Source of the DNA: Proteiniphilum sp. UBA5283
Lineage (GTDB): Bacteria > Bacteroidota > Bacteroidia > Bacteroidales > Dysgonomonadaceae
Direction: 5' to 3'
Assembly (NCBI GenBank): GCA_002408485.1
Contig: DHSP01000029.1
Span: 1-64,000, forward strand
Length of the DNA stretch: 64,000 bases
The notes under the pieces are model-generated. The model was not told where the DNA came from and did no database searches. It saw nothing but the letters and a program-made list of their open reading frames with translations. The position numbers and the translations under genes were made by a program. How positions within the stretch are numbered: position 1 is the first letter of the stretch; each line of letters opens with the position of its first letter. Below are positions 49,417 to 60,555 of this stretch, one piece after another.

Positions 49417-52050
49417 TCAATTTGTGTTTTCGTTTTCTTGATTGATCTCTTTCGCAAGCTCTTCCACCGCAAGGGATAAAAAGATAAAAGGGGTGGCAGA
49501 GGTGATGATGGCCTCATTTTGTCCCCATATAAATGGCCAGTCATCTTTGTTTTCATAAAAATCAGGCTGCAGGAGCAATAAACCCGGCACAACACCACCG
49601 GCAATAAAGGAAAAATCGGCCCGGTTGCTGCCATAAGTGACCTTTTTTGATCGTGCGCCTACCGCTGCCACAAAGGAGAGGTTTGAATAGGGGTGGCACC
49701 CCAACAGATAGTTCATTGCTTTGAAAACATGTTCTCTATCCATTATCCCCGGATAATATTTGTGAATAAGATAGTTGTAATTGCCCCATTTCATGATGGG
49801 CGTGTTGCCGGCCCATCCGCGACCTCCGATGGTCACCCCGTAAGGATTGCCGGCATCTATCTGGTCTATCTGCTCCTTGTACTTGAGAATATAGGGGCGA
49901 AGCTTCCGATGAAACTCTTCATTCATATGCGGAAAAGCCATGAGAGCATAGGTGATGGCGTTGTCAATCCACATATTCCCCGGGCTGTCGGAAATGTTCC
50001 TTCGTCCTGTTGCCTCTAATTGTTTCCAGAGAGCTTCTTCGAATACTTTCCTAAATCGATCTTCTTTGGTTGTGATATAAAGCTGCAATGCAGAAGAGAT
50101 CTTTCCACCACTCCGTTGGTTGAAAGATCCGTCGACCGGCTCTTGCTGGATTTTCTCCGTCGTTTCGTTTTCATCCCACATCTTACGTGCACAATCGAGC
50201 GCTCTGCGCGATAAGTCGGGGTTAAACGCTTGCAATGCCCTGCTGGCTGCAGCCAGTGCTGCCGCCGTAGAATGGTCCAGAAAAGGTGAACGTGTGGTGA
50301 AAACCCATCTGTCATCCATGGTCCCGCTACTTATTCCGTCCGTCTCATAGGGTTTCAGTTCGGAATTGTATGGCAGATTGTCGGTGATGGTAGCGGCGTC
50401 GCCAAGATGGTGGTATTGATGCAGATTGCCCACGATAATTCCCCTCGCAGGGTGTCCAATGTTTTCTATTTGTGCGACAAGTGCCAGAGTTCCATGTTCA
50501 ATCTGCTGCAACAGATCATTTTTTTTATCCGGGCGATGGATATCCACGTATTGTGTTTTCTGATCGACAAAGGTCATGTCTCGATCCGGTGAAAATGTTT
50601 CATAAATCTGAACAAGATCCATCACCACGGCATTGTGTGAGCCGGTCTGTATATCAAAATCGCCGGCATCATACCATCCTCCGACATTAAGCCCGGGAAT
50701 TCGTTCAAAGGGTTTGAACCGGGTATATGTGGTGTCACCCATACTATACCCGTCAAAATGATTGTGGTTGAGAGGTGCCTGCAGTGCATCATCCTGATAG
50801 GGATTGCCGTGCCAGGTTCGATAACCCTCGTTTACGGTCATGTGATCCATCTGAACGGGCAACCAGACATCCATCGTCTTATGCCAGATACCCTGATACA
50901 CATCGCGCGAAATGGGGAAGGCATTGGTCCTTCTCCCATTGTATTCAATACAATAGATGCCTGTCTCCGTGACGGTGCTAAAATCAAACTGCAGATAATT
51001 GTACCGCATATATCTACCCCAGGACTTTGTCTTCCCGTAGTATTCCGGTATCAGGGAGCCCTCGCCGGTAATTCTGTAAAGGGTCGCTTCCCCTGCCGGT
51101 GTATCGTTCCTGTCCAATTCAATCACTGCAATCTTTTGCTGTGCTGGTGTGTAACCAACCTGAGAAAATCCGATATTGGGTTCTCTTACCCATTTGTCAA
51201 TGGTGCTAGGCTCCACATACCACTCCAACACTTTGCCACTTTTTCCGGAGGGCAGCATTGAACGAAATACATACCACCCGTTTTGTGCCAGGAGGCGTCC
51301 GTCAAACAGCATGATTTCGCTCTCCGACTGAATAGTGATCTTTCGCTCAGGGTCATCCGGCGCCAGCACAAACGTTCGGGCTCTTGAGAATGGAAGAGGT
51401 ACAGGAAATTCATTTCTCCCCCGATCATCAAAGGTGGTGTGATGGTAAATCTGCTGTATCTTCTCCTTCCCGGGCCTCATTTCTGTCTCGCCAGAAGGAT
51501 AACGGGGAAAGAGACCCGGTTTTCCGTCCGCAAAATAGGGGCTTTCCCAGTAGGCGGAAGGGAGAAATTCAATGTTAAATCCTGCTCGTCCCTCCAATGC
51601 TGCCGGCAGCGGCTTCTCCAGGATGACCGCGATACGAAACCCCTTTTTATCTGATGTGACCTTTATTTCGCTGTTGAAATCGAAATCTTCGTAACGTAAC
51701 AGAGTAGAGATGGATTGATCTTCTTTATGAACAGTCCGGCTTATAATCTCCGGGACCAAATCCCATTGTTCGGGCGTATGTTGCAAACGCACTGCCCCAC
51801 CGGTAGCTGTGCGTACTCCATGGTGTATCAACTCCACTCCCGCGGTTTTTTCGTCAAAGAAGATGGGGTTATACCTGTTGCTGTAAACCAGTACGTTTAT
51901 TCCATCTGCTTCAAAATAATCCAGCTCATTTAATTGCAGATGCTGTCCCCTCACAGCGCAATGGCATAGAAGGAGCAGCAGCAACATGGTAGCAAGTCGA
52001 CAATTCGGGATTTGATTATTCCACTGATCCGGCTTGTTGTCAGATGTCAT
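49417..52050 (-). CDS. GH9 glycosidase with CelD_N Ig-like domain and an extra N-terminal beta domain
   Basis: The 877-aa protein has a long n-region and a signal peptide (MLLLLLLCHCAVRGQ, residues 22-36; an ATG at 51987 is an alternative start). Residues about 38-285 form a beta-rich region I do not recognise. A CelD_N Ig-like domain (about 290-375, IGFSQVGYTPAQQKIAVI) and a GH9 (alpha/alpha)6 barrel follow. Catalytic residues are the Asp pair Asp461/Asp464 in GGWYDAGDFD and the acid Glu846 in WGQNEAII. GH9 enzymes are mostly cellulases or beta-glucan/glucosidase enzymes, so its presence in a xylan locus is unusual; it may act on mixed glucan or gluco-oligosaccharides bound to xylan. It follows the CE1 esterase by 8 bp, so the two are co-transcribed. 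Confidence 0.92.
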   Translation of the reverse strand: MTSDNKPDQWNNQIPNCRLATMLLLLLLCHCAVRGQHLQLNELDYFEADGINVLVYSNRYNPIFFDEKTAGVELIHHGVRTATGGAVRLQHTPEQWDLVPEIISRTVHKEDQSISTLLRYEDFDFNSEIKVTSDKKGFRIAVILEKPLPAALEGRAGFNIEFLPSAYWESPYFADGKPGLFPRYPSGETEMRPGKEKIQQIYHHTTFDDRGRNEFPVPLPFSRARTFVLAPDDPERKITIQSESEIMLFDGRLLAQNGWYVFRSMLPSGKSGKVLEWYVEPSTIDKWVREPNIGFSQVGYTPAQQKIAVIELDRNDTPAGEATLYRITGEGSLIPEYYGKTKSWGRYMRYNYLQFDFSTVTETGIYCIEYNGRRTNAFPISRDVYQGIWHKTMDVWLPVQMDHMTVNEGYRTWHGNPYQDDALQAPLNHNHFDGYSMGDTTYTRFKPFERIPGLNVGGWYDAGDFDIQTGSHNAVVMDLVQIYETFSPDRDMTFVDQKTQYVDIHRPDKKNDLLQQIEHGTLALVAQIENIGHPARGIIVGNLHQYHHLGDAATITDNLPYNSELKPYETDGISSGTMDDRWVFTTRSPFLDHSTAAALAAASRALQAFNPDLSRRALDCARKMWDENETTEKIQQEPVDGSFNQRSGGKISSALQLYITTKEDRFRKVFEEALWKQLEATGRRNISDSPGNMWIDNAITYALMAFPHMNEEFHRKLRPYILKYKEQIDQIDAGNPYGVTIGGRGWAGNTPIMKWGNYNYLIHKYYPGIMDREHVFKAMNYLLGCHPYSNLSFVAAVGARSKKVTYGSNRADFSFIAGGVVPGLLLLQPDFYENKDDWPFIWGQNEAIITSATPFIFLSLAVEELAKEINQENENTN

Positions 52051-52058
52051 CGGAAGCG

Positions 52059-53350
<1,292 letters not shown>

Positions 53351-53351
53351 T

Positions 53352-55409
53352 TTACGGTAAATTTTTTTTGTCCGTTTTCCAGAGGGTGGATAAGGAGAGC
53401 TGTGGCGTATCTCCAGTAAACATTTTTCCCGCTTCGCCATCACCTTTTAATTGCCATTTAACCCAGGCTGTGGCCACTCTGGCAAATTCACCTCCGTGGG
53501 GCTGCCCATAGGTGCCTCCATGCCCGACGTCCATATTGGCCACAAAAACAGGTACATGGTTGATACGCCGATAGTCGTCCATGCCATTTTTGTAAGCGAT
53601 GTCCGTTTCTCCACCCAGCAGATAGAGCGTAGGGCTATGTAATTTTGCCAGATGCTCTTTTGTCAAACCCGGCATGCCCGGCATGCCACCTCCATCACCG
53701 ATGATGCCGCTGTTACAGACAAGGGCCGTGGTAATGCGCGGATCCGGTGCAACTTCAAGCGTTTGCAGCCCCCCACAGGACATGCCGCTGACTGCTATTT
53801 TGGACGTATCAATTTTATTGTACAGAGGACTTCGCTGATCTTTGTTTTGAGAAATAGCCCAATCGATGGCATCCAGCAACTGGGAAGAAGTGGACCTTCC
53901 CATCCCTCGCTCCCCCTCCTGGGGCATAGGCCCGATTGCAACGACTAAAAAACCGTGGGAAGCCACCTCCGACAAAAAATTAACATGTTCCCAGGGAGAA
54001 TTTGCACAGGCCCCGTTTCCCCATGCAATAATCGGTAGTTTATGGCTCTCCCCGAAAGGTTCGAGATCATCCGGCCGGAACAGTGTATGGGTGGGTAATG
54101 AGTCATCGGTATACATGATGGCACGATAAGCGCCGGTACCGCCATCTTCCACCATAACCCTCCGTGAAGTTTCATCGGGAGCGGGGGCGGAGCTGACTTT
54201 GGAACCAGGAAGCAATTCTGCCGGGGTATTGTTTTTGTTTTTTTTCCACAAGTTGGGTAAAAAACGATTGTAGAGCAGATATCGCCAGGTGGACCAATCA
54301 TGCGCCCCGCGTCCTCCCACAAAATATTCGTGATGAATATTGTGGTTGGTAAGCGCGTTATGCAGTGCCTGAACACGTAGGTTGAAAAAACTATCAGCCT
54401 CTTTTGTTCCCTGTCCTACAAAAAGATAATCAACTTTGTTATTGACGTCCGGATCATTTAGAAAATCCCTCAACGATTCTTCCGGATTTGTATCGCCTGC
54501 ACTAAGGATGCCGAAGTTCGCAAAAATATCAAGCGACCTGAAACCGACAAACATACTGTGCCTTCCTCCCATCGAAAGGCCTGAAATAGCTCTCCCTTTT
54601 GCCTCCCGTATTGTGCTGTAATTTTTGTCTATCAGTGGAATAACATGTTCTCTGAGCTCCTTTTCGAATATGTCAAAAGTTAATTCGGTATGCTGCGGAT
54701 GATTGCGATGAATGACCTGATTATTTGGAATGACGATGAGCATGGGCTCCGCCTTTCCCTCGGCCAGCAAATTATCCATGATGAAATTTACCCTTCCGTC
54801 GTAAACCCAGTTGGAGGGCAATTCACCACTTCCCCCCAGCAAATACAATACGGGATATGATTTTTTTTCGTCGTATCCGGGAGGAACATAAACATACAAT
54901 TCGCGTTCACCTTCTGTTACATCGGAATGATAGATGTGACGGATGATCTTTCCATGGGGAACATTTTTTGCATCGTAATAAGCTGGTTCCTTGTCGTGAA
55001 CAACAAGCTGGCTATAGGGTGGCATCGCGGTAAATGCAGCATATGTATTACTCGGATCCGTAATTTGCATACCATCTACAACAAAATGGTAAGCATAGAT
55101 ATCCGGTATAAGGGGGCCGATGGTTAATGTCCACACTCCATCTTCACCCCTGGTGAACGGAATAGGCTCGTTTCCTTTTCCCAGTGAGGTGAGAATGGCT
55201 CCCGGGGGAAGTTTAACTTCATTCGCCCAGGGAGCTTTCAATCTGAAAGTAACCATTCCATTATCATCTACTTCGGGAGAATTTAGCGGTGCACTAAACG
55301 GAATCAGTCCTTCCCTGTTCTTTTGTGGATTGTAATCGAGATTTACATTCGCCTGTTGGGCGATTAAAAAAGATGGTAAAAATATTAGTATCAAAACCCG
55401 ATATTTCAT
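53352..55409 (-). CDS. Two-domain esterase: CBM48/E-set + CE1 esterase fused to a second alpha/beta-hydrolase
   Basis: From the ATG at 55409 (MKYRVLILIF, signal to about residue 18) the protein is 685 aa; the frame to 55460 runs into the leader element. After an E-set domain (about 40-140) comes an esterase-D domain with Ser279 in GLSMGG and His in GRGAHDWSTW. A linker (about 390-420) leads to a second alpha/beta-hydrolase with Ser544 in SGMSCGG and a likely His in DVGHGGTYG. Both nucleophile elbows look intact, so the protein may remove two kinds of ester, for example ferulate and acetate. It lies between GH3 and the single-domain CE1 esterase. Confidence 0.92.
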   Translation of the reverse strand: MKYRVLILIFLPSFLIAQQANVNLDYNPQKNREGLIPFSAPLNSPEVDDNGMVTFRLKAPWANEVKLPPGAILTSLGKGNEPIPFTRGEDGVWTLTIGPLIPDIYAYHFVVDGMQITDPSNTYAAFTAMPPYSQLVVHDKEPAYYDAKNVPHGKIIRHIYHSDVTEGERELYVYVPPGYDEKKSYPVLYLLGGSGELPSNWVYDGRVNFIMDNLLAEGKAEPMLIVIPNNQVIHRNHPQHTELTFDIFEKELREHVIPLIDKNYSTIREAKGRAISGLSMGGRHSMFVGFRSLDIFANFGILSAGDTNPEESLRDFLNDPDVNNKVDYLFVGQGTKEADSFFNLRVQALHNALTNHNIHHEYFVGGRGAHDWSTWRYLLYNRFLPNLWKKNKNNTPAELLPGSKVSSAPAPDETSRRVMVEDGGTGAYRAIMYTDDSLPTHTLFRPDDLEPFGESHKLPIIAWGNGACANSPWEHVNFLSEVASHGFLVVAIGPMPQEGERGMGRSTSSQLLDAIDWAISQNKDQRSPLYNKIDTSKIAVSGMSCGGLQTLEVAPDPRITTALVCNSGIIGDGGGMPGMPGLTKEHLAKLHSPTLYLLGGETDIAYKNGMDDYRRINHVPVFVANMDVGHGGTYGQPHGGEFARVATAWVKWQLKGDGEAGKMFTGDTPQLSLSTLWKTDKKNLP

Positions 55410-55439
55410 ACGATTAAAATATTTTTTCACATTAATGTG

Positions 55440-55496
55440 TATGGAACTCGCTTTAATCATGTTCTTGGGTATGAATGATTCTCATGCTCGTTTCAT
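55440..55496 (-). repeat. 57-nt leader element, copy D (upstream of two-domain esterase)
   Basis: On the minus strand it begins TATGAAACGAGCATGA and ends GCGAGTTCCAT, the same length as copy B, with matching patches AATCATT and CAAGA.CATGA. It keeps the tandem G.A stem (ACGAGC/GCGAGT) and ends about 31 nt before the ATG at 55409. The rest of the 204-bp gap to the GH3 stop holds nothing I recognise. Confidence 0.75.
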
Positions 55497-55613
55497 AACC
55501 CTTATTAATTTAAGTTTGAACAAATCTTTATCTGAACAAAATGTAAAATTACCCGATTTATCTGTCAGCCGGAGAGGATTATTCTGTTTAAATGGTGAAC
55601 TCATCTTCACATT

Positions 55614-58256
55614 TTACAATTCTACGACGATATCCACACTTTTTAAACCGCTGTTGGCTGAGGTCCCGCCGTATAACAGGGTGTAATTGCCGGCTTTCGG
55701 GATAAGTCCGTCGGTAGGCCCGTCGTAAAATTCAAACGCATCAGCGTGCACATTCAGTTCCACCTCTTTTGTCTCCCCCGGTGCCAAATATATCCGCTTA
55801 AATGCGCATAGTGATTTATTGGGAGCTTCCGGATCATTATTTCTTCTTACGTAGAGTTGAACTACTTCCTCTCCTCCAGTGGAAGATTGATTGGTGACGG
55901 GAATAATTATATTTGTCCCCTCAACAGCTTTTACCCTGTTTGAACCCATCCGTGCCTCACCATAACGAAACTCAGAATAACTTAGACCGTGTCCAAAGGG
56001 ATAAAGCGGTTCTTCCTTCATATAGCGGTACGTACGTCCTTCCATATTGTAGTTCTGAAAACCCAGATGTTCCGGATTGTTTGCCTTTTCAAGCGCGTTG
56101 TCGAGTTGCTCTGTCGACTTGTAAAAAGTGATCGGAAGTCGCCCTGCCGGATTGTAATCTCCGAACAGTACATCTGCCACAGCAGTTCCCGCTGCCTGTC
56201 CCCCATACCACGCTGCAAGCAGCGCATCGTAATTCTGTTCATCCTGTTCCAGGGCCAGTGAGCTGCCGGAGCAGAGAACAAAAACTACCGGCTTGCCTGT
56301 CTTCTTAAGATCGGCCAGGAGGCGACGTTGCACATCGGGAAGTTCCAATCTCTGGCGGTCGCCCCCTTTAAAGCCGTCTGCACTCACAGGCATCTCTTCT
56401 CCTTCCAGGCGGGGAGACAATCCTCCCACGTAAATGATTACGTCCACATCTTTGATCCGCTCTGTCAACCCTTCAAACTGAGCCAGTTCCTTGCGGAATA
56501 TGGAGAAGTCGATGTTTACACGCCGGCCAGTCTGGGTGTGTTCCAACATGATTTCGTATGTTTTTCCCTTGGTCGCGTTGAACGCATATTCAGAAGGGAC
56601 AGAGGCTTCCCGGCCACTTTGTGACATCACCTCCACTCCGTCCATATAGAGTCTGTATTGGTCTGAAGTACGGGCCGACATGACCACCTCTCCTGTATAG
56701 GGGGCGGTGAAGATGCCACTAATGCGTGTGGAGGTGTTATCCATCTTTACGCCCTGGGCCAGCGCTGTTCCTCCGGAATTGTTGTACCGGATTCCTTCGT
56801 TGTTAATTTTTGTTGCAACCGGATTTCCTTCAAACCTGTTGTTGTTGAAAAATTCCACATAAAGCCCCTCTGAATTTTTCTGCCGGTTGCTGAAATTTTC
56901 GTAGAGCGAAGTCCTTACCCATGTGTCCACCAGGTCACAGCCACTCTCATAGATAATTTCGGCATCGGGAAGCTTGTCACGGATACCGTCCAGTATGGTT
57001 ACAGTAGAGGAGGGGGTGCCGTTATAATTACCCCAGAGCATCACGCTGTCTGCAGCGTTCGGGCCGATCACCGCAATTCGTCCGATATCTTTGCCTAAGG
57101 GCAATAAATTATTCTTGTTTTTCAGGAGAGTCATCGATTCACGAGCTACCTTTAGGGCATTTTCTCTATGCTCTGGTGAATTCACTACCGAAAGGGGAAG
57201 ATGACTCCACGGTACTTTTCCGGCAGGATCCAGCATTCCCAGCTCGAACCAGCCACGTAAAACATGACGGAGTGATCGATCGATCTCTTCTTCTGTTATT
57301 AAACCTTGTTCTACTGCCAGTACAAGATTCTCATACACGCTGCCACATTCCAGGTCGGTCGTGTGAATTACCGCATCGGCGGCAGCTGATTCCGGGGTAG
57401 GATGTGTCCCGTGATTGTCCGGCAGATAAAAGTCGTTGATCCCCCAGCAATCAGACACCACCATGCCGTCATATGCCCACTCGTTTCGCAAAATATCTAG
57501 CATCAGCTTGCTACTTCCGCAACAGGGTTCACCTTCGAATGCGTTGTATGCACACATCACCTGCCTTACGTTGCCTTCGTGTACCAACGCTTTAAAGGCC
57601 GGAAGGTAGGTCTCCCACAAATCGCGGGCAGAGACAGATGCGTCGTAGGAGTGGCGGTTCCATTCGGGACCACTGTGTACCGCAAAGTGTTTTGCACAGG
57701 CATACGTTTTGTAATAGACAGAATCATTTCCCTGTAGTCCTTTTACGGCAGCAACGCCCATGCGGGCTGTCAGAAAAGGATCCTCTCCATAAGTTTCCTG
57801 ACCTCTTCCCCAGCGAGGGTCGCGAAAAATATTGATGTTGGGAGTCCAGAAACTAAGACCGTAATATCGCCCTCTGTTATCGTTCCGTATCGCTTCGTTA
57901 TACTTAGCCCGTGCCTCGTCTGATATGAAGGTGAAGGCCTTCAGATGACCCGGTTCATTCCATGTGGCTGCCATCCCAATCGCCTGCGGGTAAACGGTAG
58001 CCAATCCGGCCCGGCCGACTCCGTGCAACGCTTCGTTCCACCAGTCGTAGGCCGGTATGCCGAGGCGGGGAACAGGCTTGGAGGAATTTACCATTAAGCC
58101 GGCCTTCTCTTCCAGCGTGAGCAGGCTGATCAGGTTTTCAACCCGTTCCTCTACATCCAGATTGGGATTCTGAAAAGGGTATTTATAGTTTGTTTTGCAG
58201 CCCGGTATGATCATAAGCCCGGCAAAAATCACGATTAAAAATGATAGTTTGTTCAT
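55614..58256 (-). CDS. GH3 beta-xylosidase-type enzyme with PA14 domain, lipoprotein
   Basis: The 880-aa protein has a lipoprotein signal (IIPGC, Cys20) followed by the non-acidic KTNYKYP, which suggests a periplasmic location. The N-terminal barrel (WWNEALHGVGR, DPRWGRGQETYGEDP, AKHFAVHSGPE) carries nucleophile Asp269 in VVSDCWG. The alpha/beta sandwich is interrupted by a PA14-like domain (about 460-600), and a fibronectin-III-like domain closes the protein. The layout matches Bacteroidetes GH3 beta-xylosidases that trim xylo-oligosaccharides from the non-reducing end. Upstream lie a perfect palindrome (58358-58371) and a short hairpin that ends the GH42 unit. Confidence 0.94.
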   Translation of the reverse strand: MNKLSFLIVIFAGLMIIPGCKTNYKYPFQNPNLDVEERVENLISLLTLEEKAGLMVNSSKPVPRLGIPAYDWWNEALHGVGRAGLATVYPQAIGMAATWNEPGHLKAFTFISDEARAKYNEAIRNDNRGRYYGLSFWTPNINIFRDPRWGRGQETYGEDPFLTARMGVAAVKGLQGNDSVYYKTYACAKHFAVHSGPEWNRHSYDASVSARDLWETYLPAFKALVHEGNVRQVMCAYNAFEGEPCCGSSKLMLDILRNEWAYDGMVVSDCWGINDFYLPDNHGTHPTPESAAADAVIHTTDLECGSVYENLVLAVEQGLITEEEIDRSLRHVLRGWFELGMLDPAGKVPWSHLPLSVVNSPEHRENALKVARESMTLLKNKNNLLPLGKDIGRIAVIGPNAADSVMLWGNYNGTPSSTVTILDGIRDKLPDAEIIYESGCDLVDTWVRTSLYENFSNRQKNSEGLYVEFFNNNRFEGNPVATKINNEGIRYNNSGGTALAQGVKMDNTSTRISGIFTAPYTGEVVMSARTSDQYRLYMDGVEVMSQSGREASVPSEYAFNATKGKTYEIMLEHTQTGRRVNIDFSIFRKELAQFEGLTERIKDVDVIIYVGGLSPRLEGEEMPVSADGFKGGDRQRLELPDVQRRLLADLKKTGKPVVFVLCSGSSLALEQDEQNYDALLAAWYGGQAAGTAVADVLFGDYNPAGRLPITFYKSTEQLDNALEKANNPEHLGFQNYNMEGRTYRYMKEEPLYPFGHGLSYSEFRYGEARMGSNRVKAVEGTNIIIPVTNQSSTGGEEVVQLYVRRNNDPEAPNKSLCAFKRIYLAPGETKEVELNVHADAFEFYDGPTDGLIPKAGNYTLLYGGTSANSGLKSVDIVVEL

Positions 58257-58321
58257 TTCTGTAAAATGTTAGTAACGTTATAATTTTTTTGTCAGTTGTC
58301 TCATCGGCTTTATCTGTTAAA

Positions 58322-58338
58322 CCGGCAGATTGTGCCGG
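58322..58338 (-). terminator. Short hairpin after GH42
   Basis: CCGGCA (58322-58327) pairs with TGCCGG (58333-58338) over a 5-nt loop. On the minus strand the stem is followed by TTTAAC. It lies about 80 bp past the GH42 stop and may partly terminate that transcript before GH3. Confidence 0.5.
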
Positions 58339-58357
58339 AATATTGATAGAAAGATTT

Positions 58358-58371
58358 TGTGTACGTACACA
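58358..58371. promoter_or_regulatory. 14-bp perfect palindrome with central CG (LacI-type operator candidate)
   Basis: TGTGTACGTACACA is its own reverse complement, with the central CG usual for LacI-family operators. It is about 100 bp upstream of the GH3 ATG. A 13-mer inside and after it, ACGTACACAGCAC (58363-58375), recurs at 33930-33942 upstream of xusA. The two LacI-family genes at 60800-62997 are the nearest candidates to bind it. Confidence 0.45.
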
Positions 58372-58419
58372 GCACCCGGTCATGTTTTTATCAAATTGAA
58401 TTTTCTATGGTTTTAACTA

Positions 58420-60501
58420 TTACTGTTTTTTGATTTTCCAGACCAGAACACCTGCTGTGGGAATCGTGCTGTTGCCAATCAATGTTTCCGCTTCATCGGG
58501 AAGTTTTAGCGCATACGATTTGTCGCTGTAATTCAAGGCAATGCCAAATCCGTCACGGTATTCCACCAGAATGCCTGGCGGATAGTTTTCCACCGCAATA
58601 TCCAATCGGGCGAAGACCTTGGCAAGTACCGCCAGCTCCAGATCACCCTCATTGCTGTCTGCTCCTACGTAAGTGACACTCCCTTTTTTATGCTGATGAT
58701 AGCTTACTGCTGTTTTTCCGGCATAGAAGTCGCCACTATAGGCAGCCCATCTTTCGGTATCTGCCAAAGGTTTCAGCACATCTCCCCAGCTGCTCCAGGC
58801 ATATGGCTTTCCATCCATCATCACCGTGTCGGATGCATAGGGACGAAGCAGGTCGTAGAACTCAATTTCACCCCCGATCAGCCCGTAGAGCGGTTCAGCA
58901 TGTCTTGCCTCCCAGAGATGGCCCAGTTCATTCTGGTGGCCGGTCCGGCACGATATGACCAGGTTTCCTCCGTTCTCTACGTATCGGGTCAGTTTGTCTG
59001 CCAGGCTGAGGCTCATCTGCTGATAGGCGGGTACCACGATGACGGGATATTTAGTAAAATCGGTTGAATCACGGATAAAATCGACCGGTGCTCCAAACGA
59101 TTTGAGGGCTTTATAATACTTTAGCACATGCTGTTCGGTATTCCAGAGCACGGTCTGTTTGTTCTGTTCAATGGCTACGGTGTTGTCCGGATCGTACAGG
59201 ATGGCTGTTTTTCTTTGCCTGTATGCTGCCGGTGTGCTGCCCGGAGATGAGTGTTGTCGCAAAAGACTTATCTCCTCCATAAATTGCTGAAAATCCGATC
59301 CACCCGGGGTAGGTGTGACACCATCGGTGCCCACAATGCCGTAATGATACTGTTCAAATCCGTAGATGGGAGCGCGGAACCGGTAGGTACATGTGAACTT
59401 GCTTCCACCGGCGAAGACGTGCCATAACCATAGTCGTACTGCTCCGGGAAGTGGCTGAGAGTTAACAGTACCCCAGTTGACTTGTCCCGGTTGCAACTCC
59501 ATCACTCCGTATAGCGGTGTCAGGGGCCTGAAGTAATCATTCGCCATGGCAATACGGGAATATTCCCCGATCCGGTACCCTTTTTTACCAATTCCTTCCT
59601 GTTCGCCGTACACCATGTAGCGGGTGTAAGTAATAAAGTCGAGTTCTTTGCTTGCACCAATGAAACGGGCATCATACATCGGAATGAAATTGGTGGTAAT
59701 CCATTGATTCCGTCCGCTATGCCGGCGGATTGTGGAGGCTTGTTCGTCGAGGAATGTGGTTGTTTCATCATCGCAGAAGCGGCTATGATCGAGCCGCTGA
59801 TACAGGTTCATACCCCACTGTTTGTGTTGCGGGAGATTAATTTCCGAAAAATTGCTATAGGTGCCACTCCAGAAATTGGTGCCCCAAGCCCTGTTTAAAA
59901 CGTCAATTGTATTATATTTTTTCTGTAACCAGTTGCGAAACCTTTTTTGTGCATCCTTGCCGTAATCGACCGTTGAGCGGGGCTCGTTGTCCAGTTGCCA
60001 CCCTATGACTCTGTCGTCCTTTCCGTAGCGCAGGGCCAATTGTTCGATCATCTTCAGCGAATAAGCGCGGTAAAACTCATTGGAAAAAGAAGCATGCTGA
60101 CGGGAACCGTGATCATAACGGGTCCCATCTTCCCGGGTGATCAGAATTTCGGGGTGTTTGCGCACCAGCCACACCGGAGGTGTTGCTGTGGAAGTACACA
60201 AAACCACTTTCAAATTGTTCTTTGCTGCCAATCCGATCGCCTTGTCCAGCCAGTCGAAATCATATACCCCCTCTTCCGGTTCCAGTTGTGTCCAGGCAAA
60301 CTCTGCAAAATGGGTAAACTCAAATCCCATTTCTGCCATTTTTTTTAAATCCCTGTCCCACTGCGATTCATCCCAGTGCTCCGGGTAGTAGTAGGCGCCT
60401 ACTGTCGTTAATTGACGGGGTGGAAAGTAGTCATGGCTGTTCTGTGAGATGACCATATGGCTCATCATGCACAGGATTAGAAGTGGTGAGGTCCGTTTCA
60501 T
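58420..60501 (-). CDS. GH42 beta-galactosidase
   Basis: From the ATG at 60501 (MKRTSPLLILCMMSHMVIS signal) the protein is 693 aa. The frame from 60525 adds eight residues. The GH42 barrel begins GAYYYPEHWDESQWDRDL; acid/base Glu173 lies in WQLDNEPRS and nucleophile Glu335 in VMELQPGQVNWG. The trimer-type domain B (glutamine-amidotransferase-like fold, about 400-610) and a small C-terminal beta domain follow. A signal peptide is less usual for GH42, which in many bacteria is cytoplasmic, but is common in Bacteroidetes. Role: removal of beta-galactose, or possibly alpha-L-arabinopyranose, from side chains. It is divergent from the LacI pair. Confidence 0.93.
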   Translation of the reverse strand: MKRTSPLLILCMMSHMVISQNSHDYFPPRQLTTVGAYYYPEHWDESQWDRDLKKMAEMGFEFTHFAEFAWTQLEPEEGVYDFDWLDKAIGLAAKNNLKVVLCTSTATPPVWLVRKHPEILITREDGTRYDHGSRQHASFSNEFYRAYSLKMIEQLALRYGKDDRVIGWQLDNEPRSTVDYGKDAQKRFRNWLQKKYNTIDVLNRAWGTNFWSGTYSNFSEINLPQHKQWGMNLYQRLDHSRFCDDETTTFLDEQASTIRRHSGRNQWITTNFIPMYDARFIGASKELDFITYTRYMVYGEQEGIGKKGYRIGEYSRIAMANDYFRPLTPLYGVMELQPGQVNWGTVNSQPLPGAVRLWLWHVFAGGSKFTCTYRFRAPIYGFEQYHYGIVGTDGVTPTPGGSDFQQFMEEISLLRQHSSPGSTPAAYRQRKTAILYDPDNTVAIEQNKQTVLWNTEQHVLKYYKALKSFGAPVDFIRDSTDFTKYPVIVVPAYQQMSLSLADKLTRYVENGGNLVISCRTGHQNELGHLWEARHAEPLYGLIGGEIEFYDLLRPYASDTVMMDGKPYAWSSWGDVLKPLADTERWAAYSGDFYAGKTAVSYHQHKKGSVTYVGADSNEGDLELAVLAKVFARLDIAVENYPPGILVEYRDGFGIALNYSDKSYALKLPDEAETLIGNSTIPTAGVLVWKIKKQ

Positions 60502-60547
60502 GCTGTTCAAACTGGTTATTTCCAATGGTATATGTTGCCTGTAACTG

Positions 60548-60555
60548 CAAATATA
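60548..60555 (-). promoter_or_regulatory. -7 element of the GH42 promoter
   Basis: TATATTTG on the minus strand matches TAnnTTTG; a near -33 (TTTA) is 22 bp upstream. The predicted leader is about 40 nt. The remainder of the 298-bp GH42/LacI intergenic region holds one inverted repeat (60719-60743) and nothing else I can name. Confidence 0.5.
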
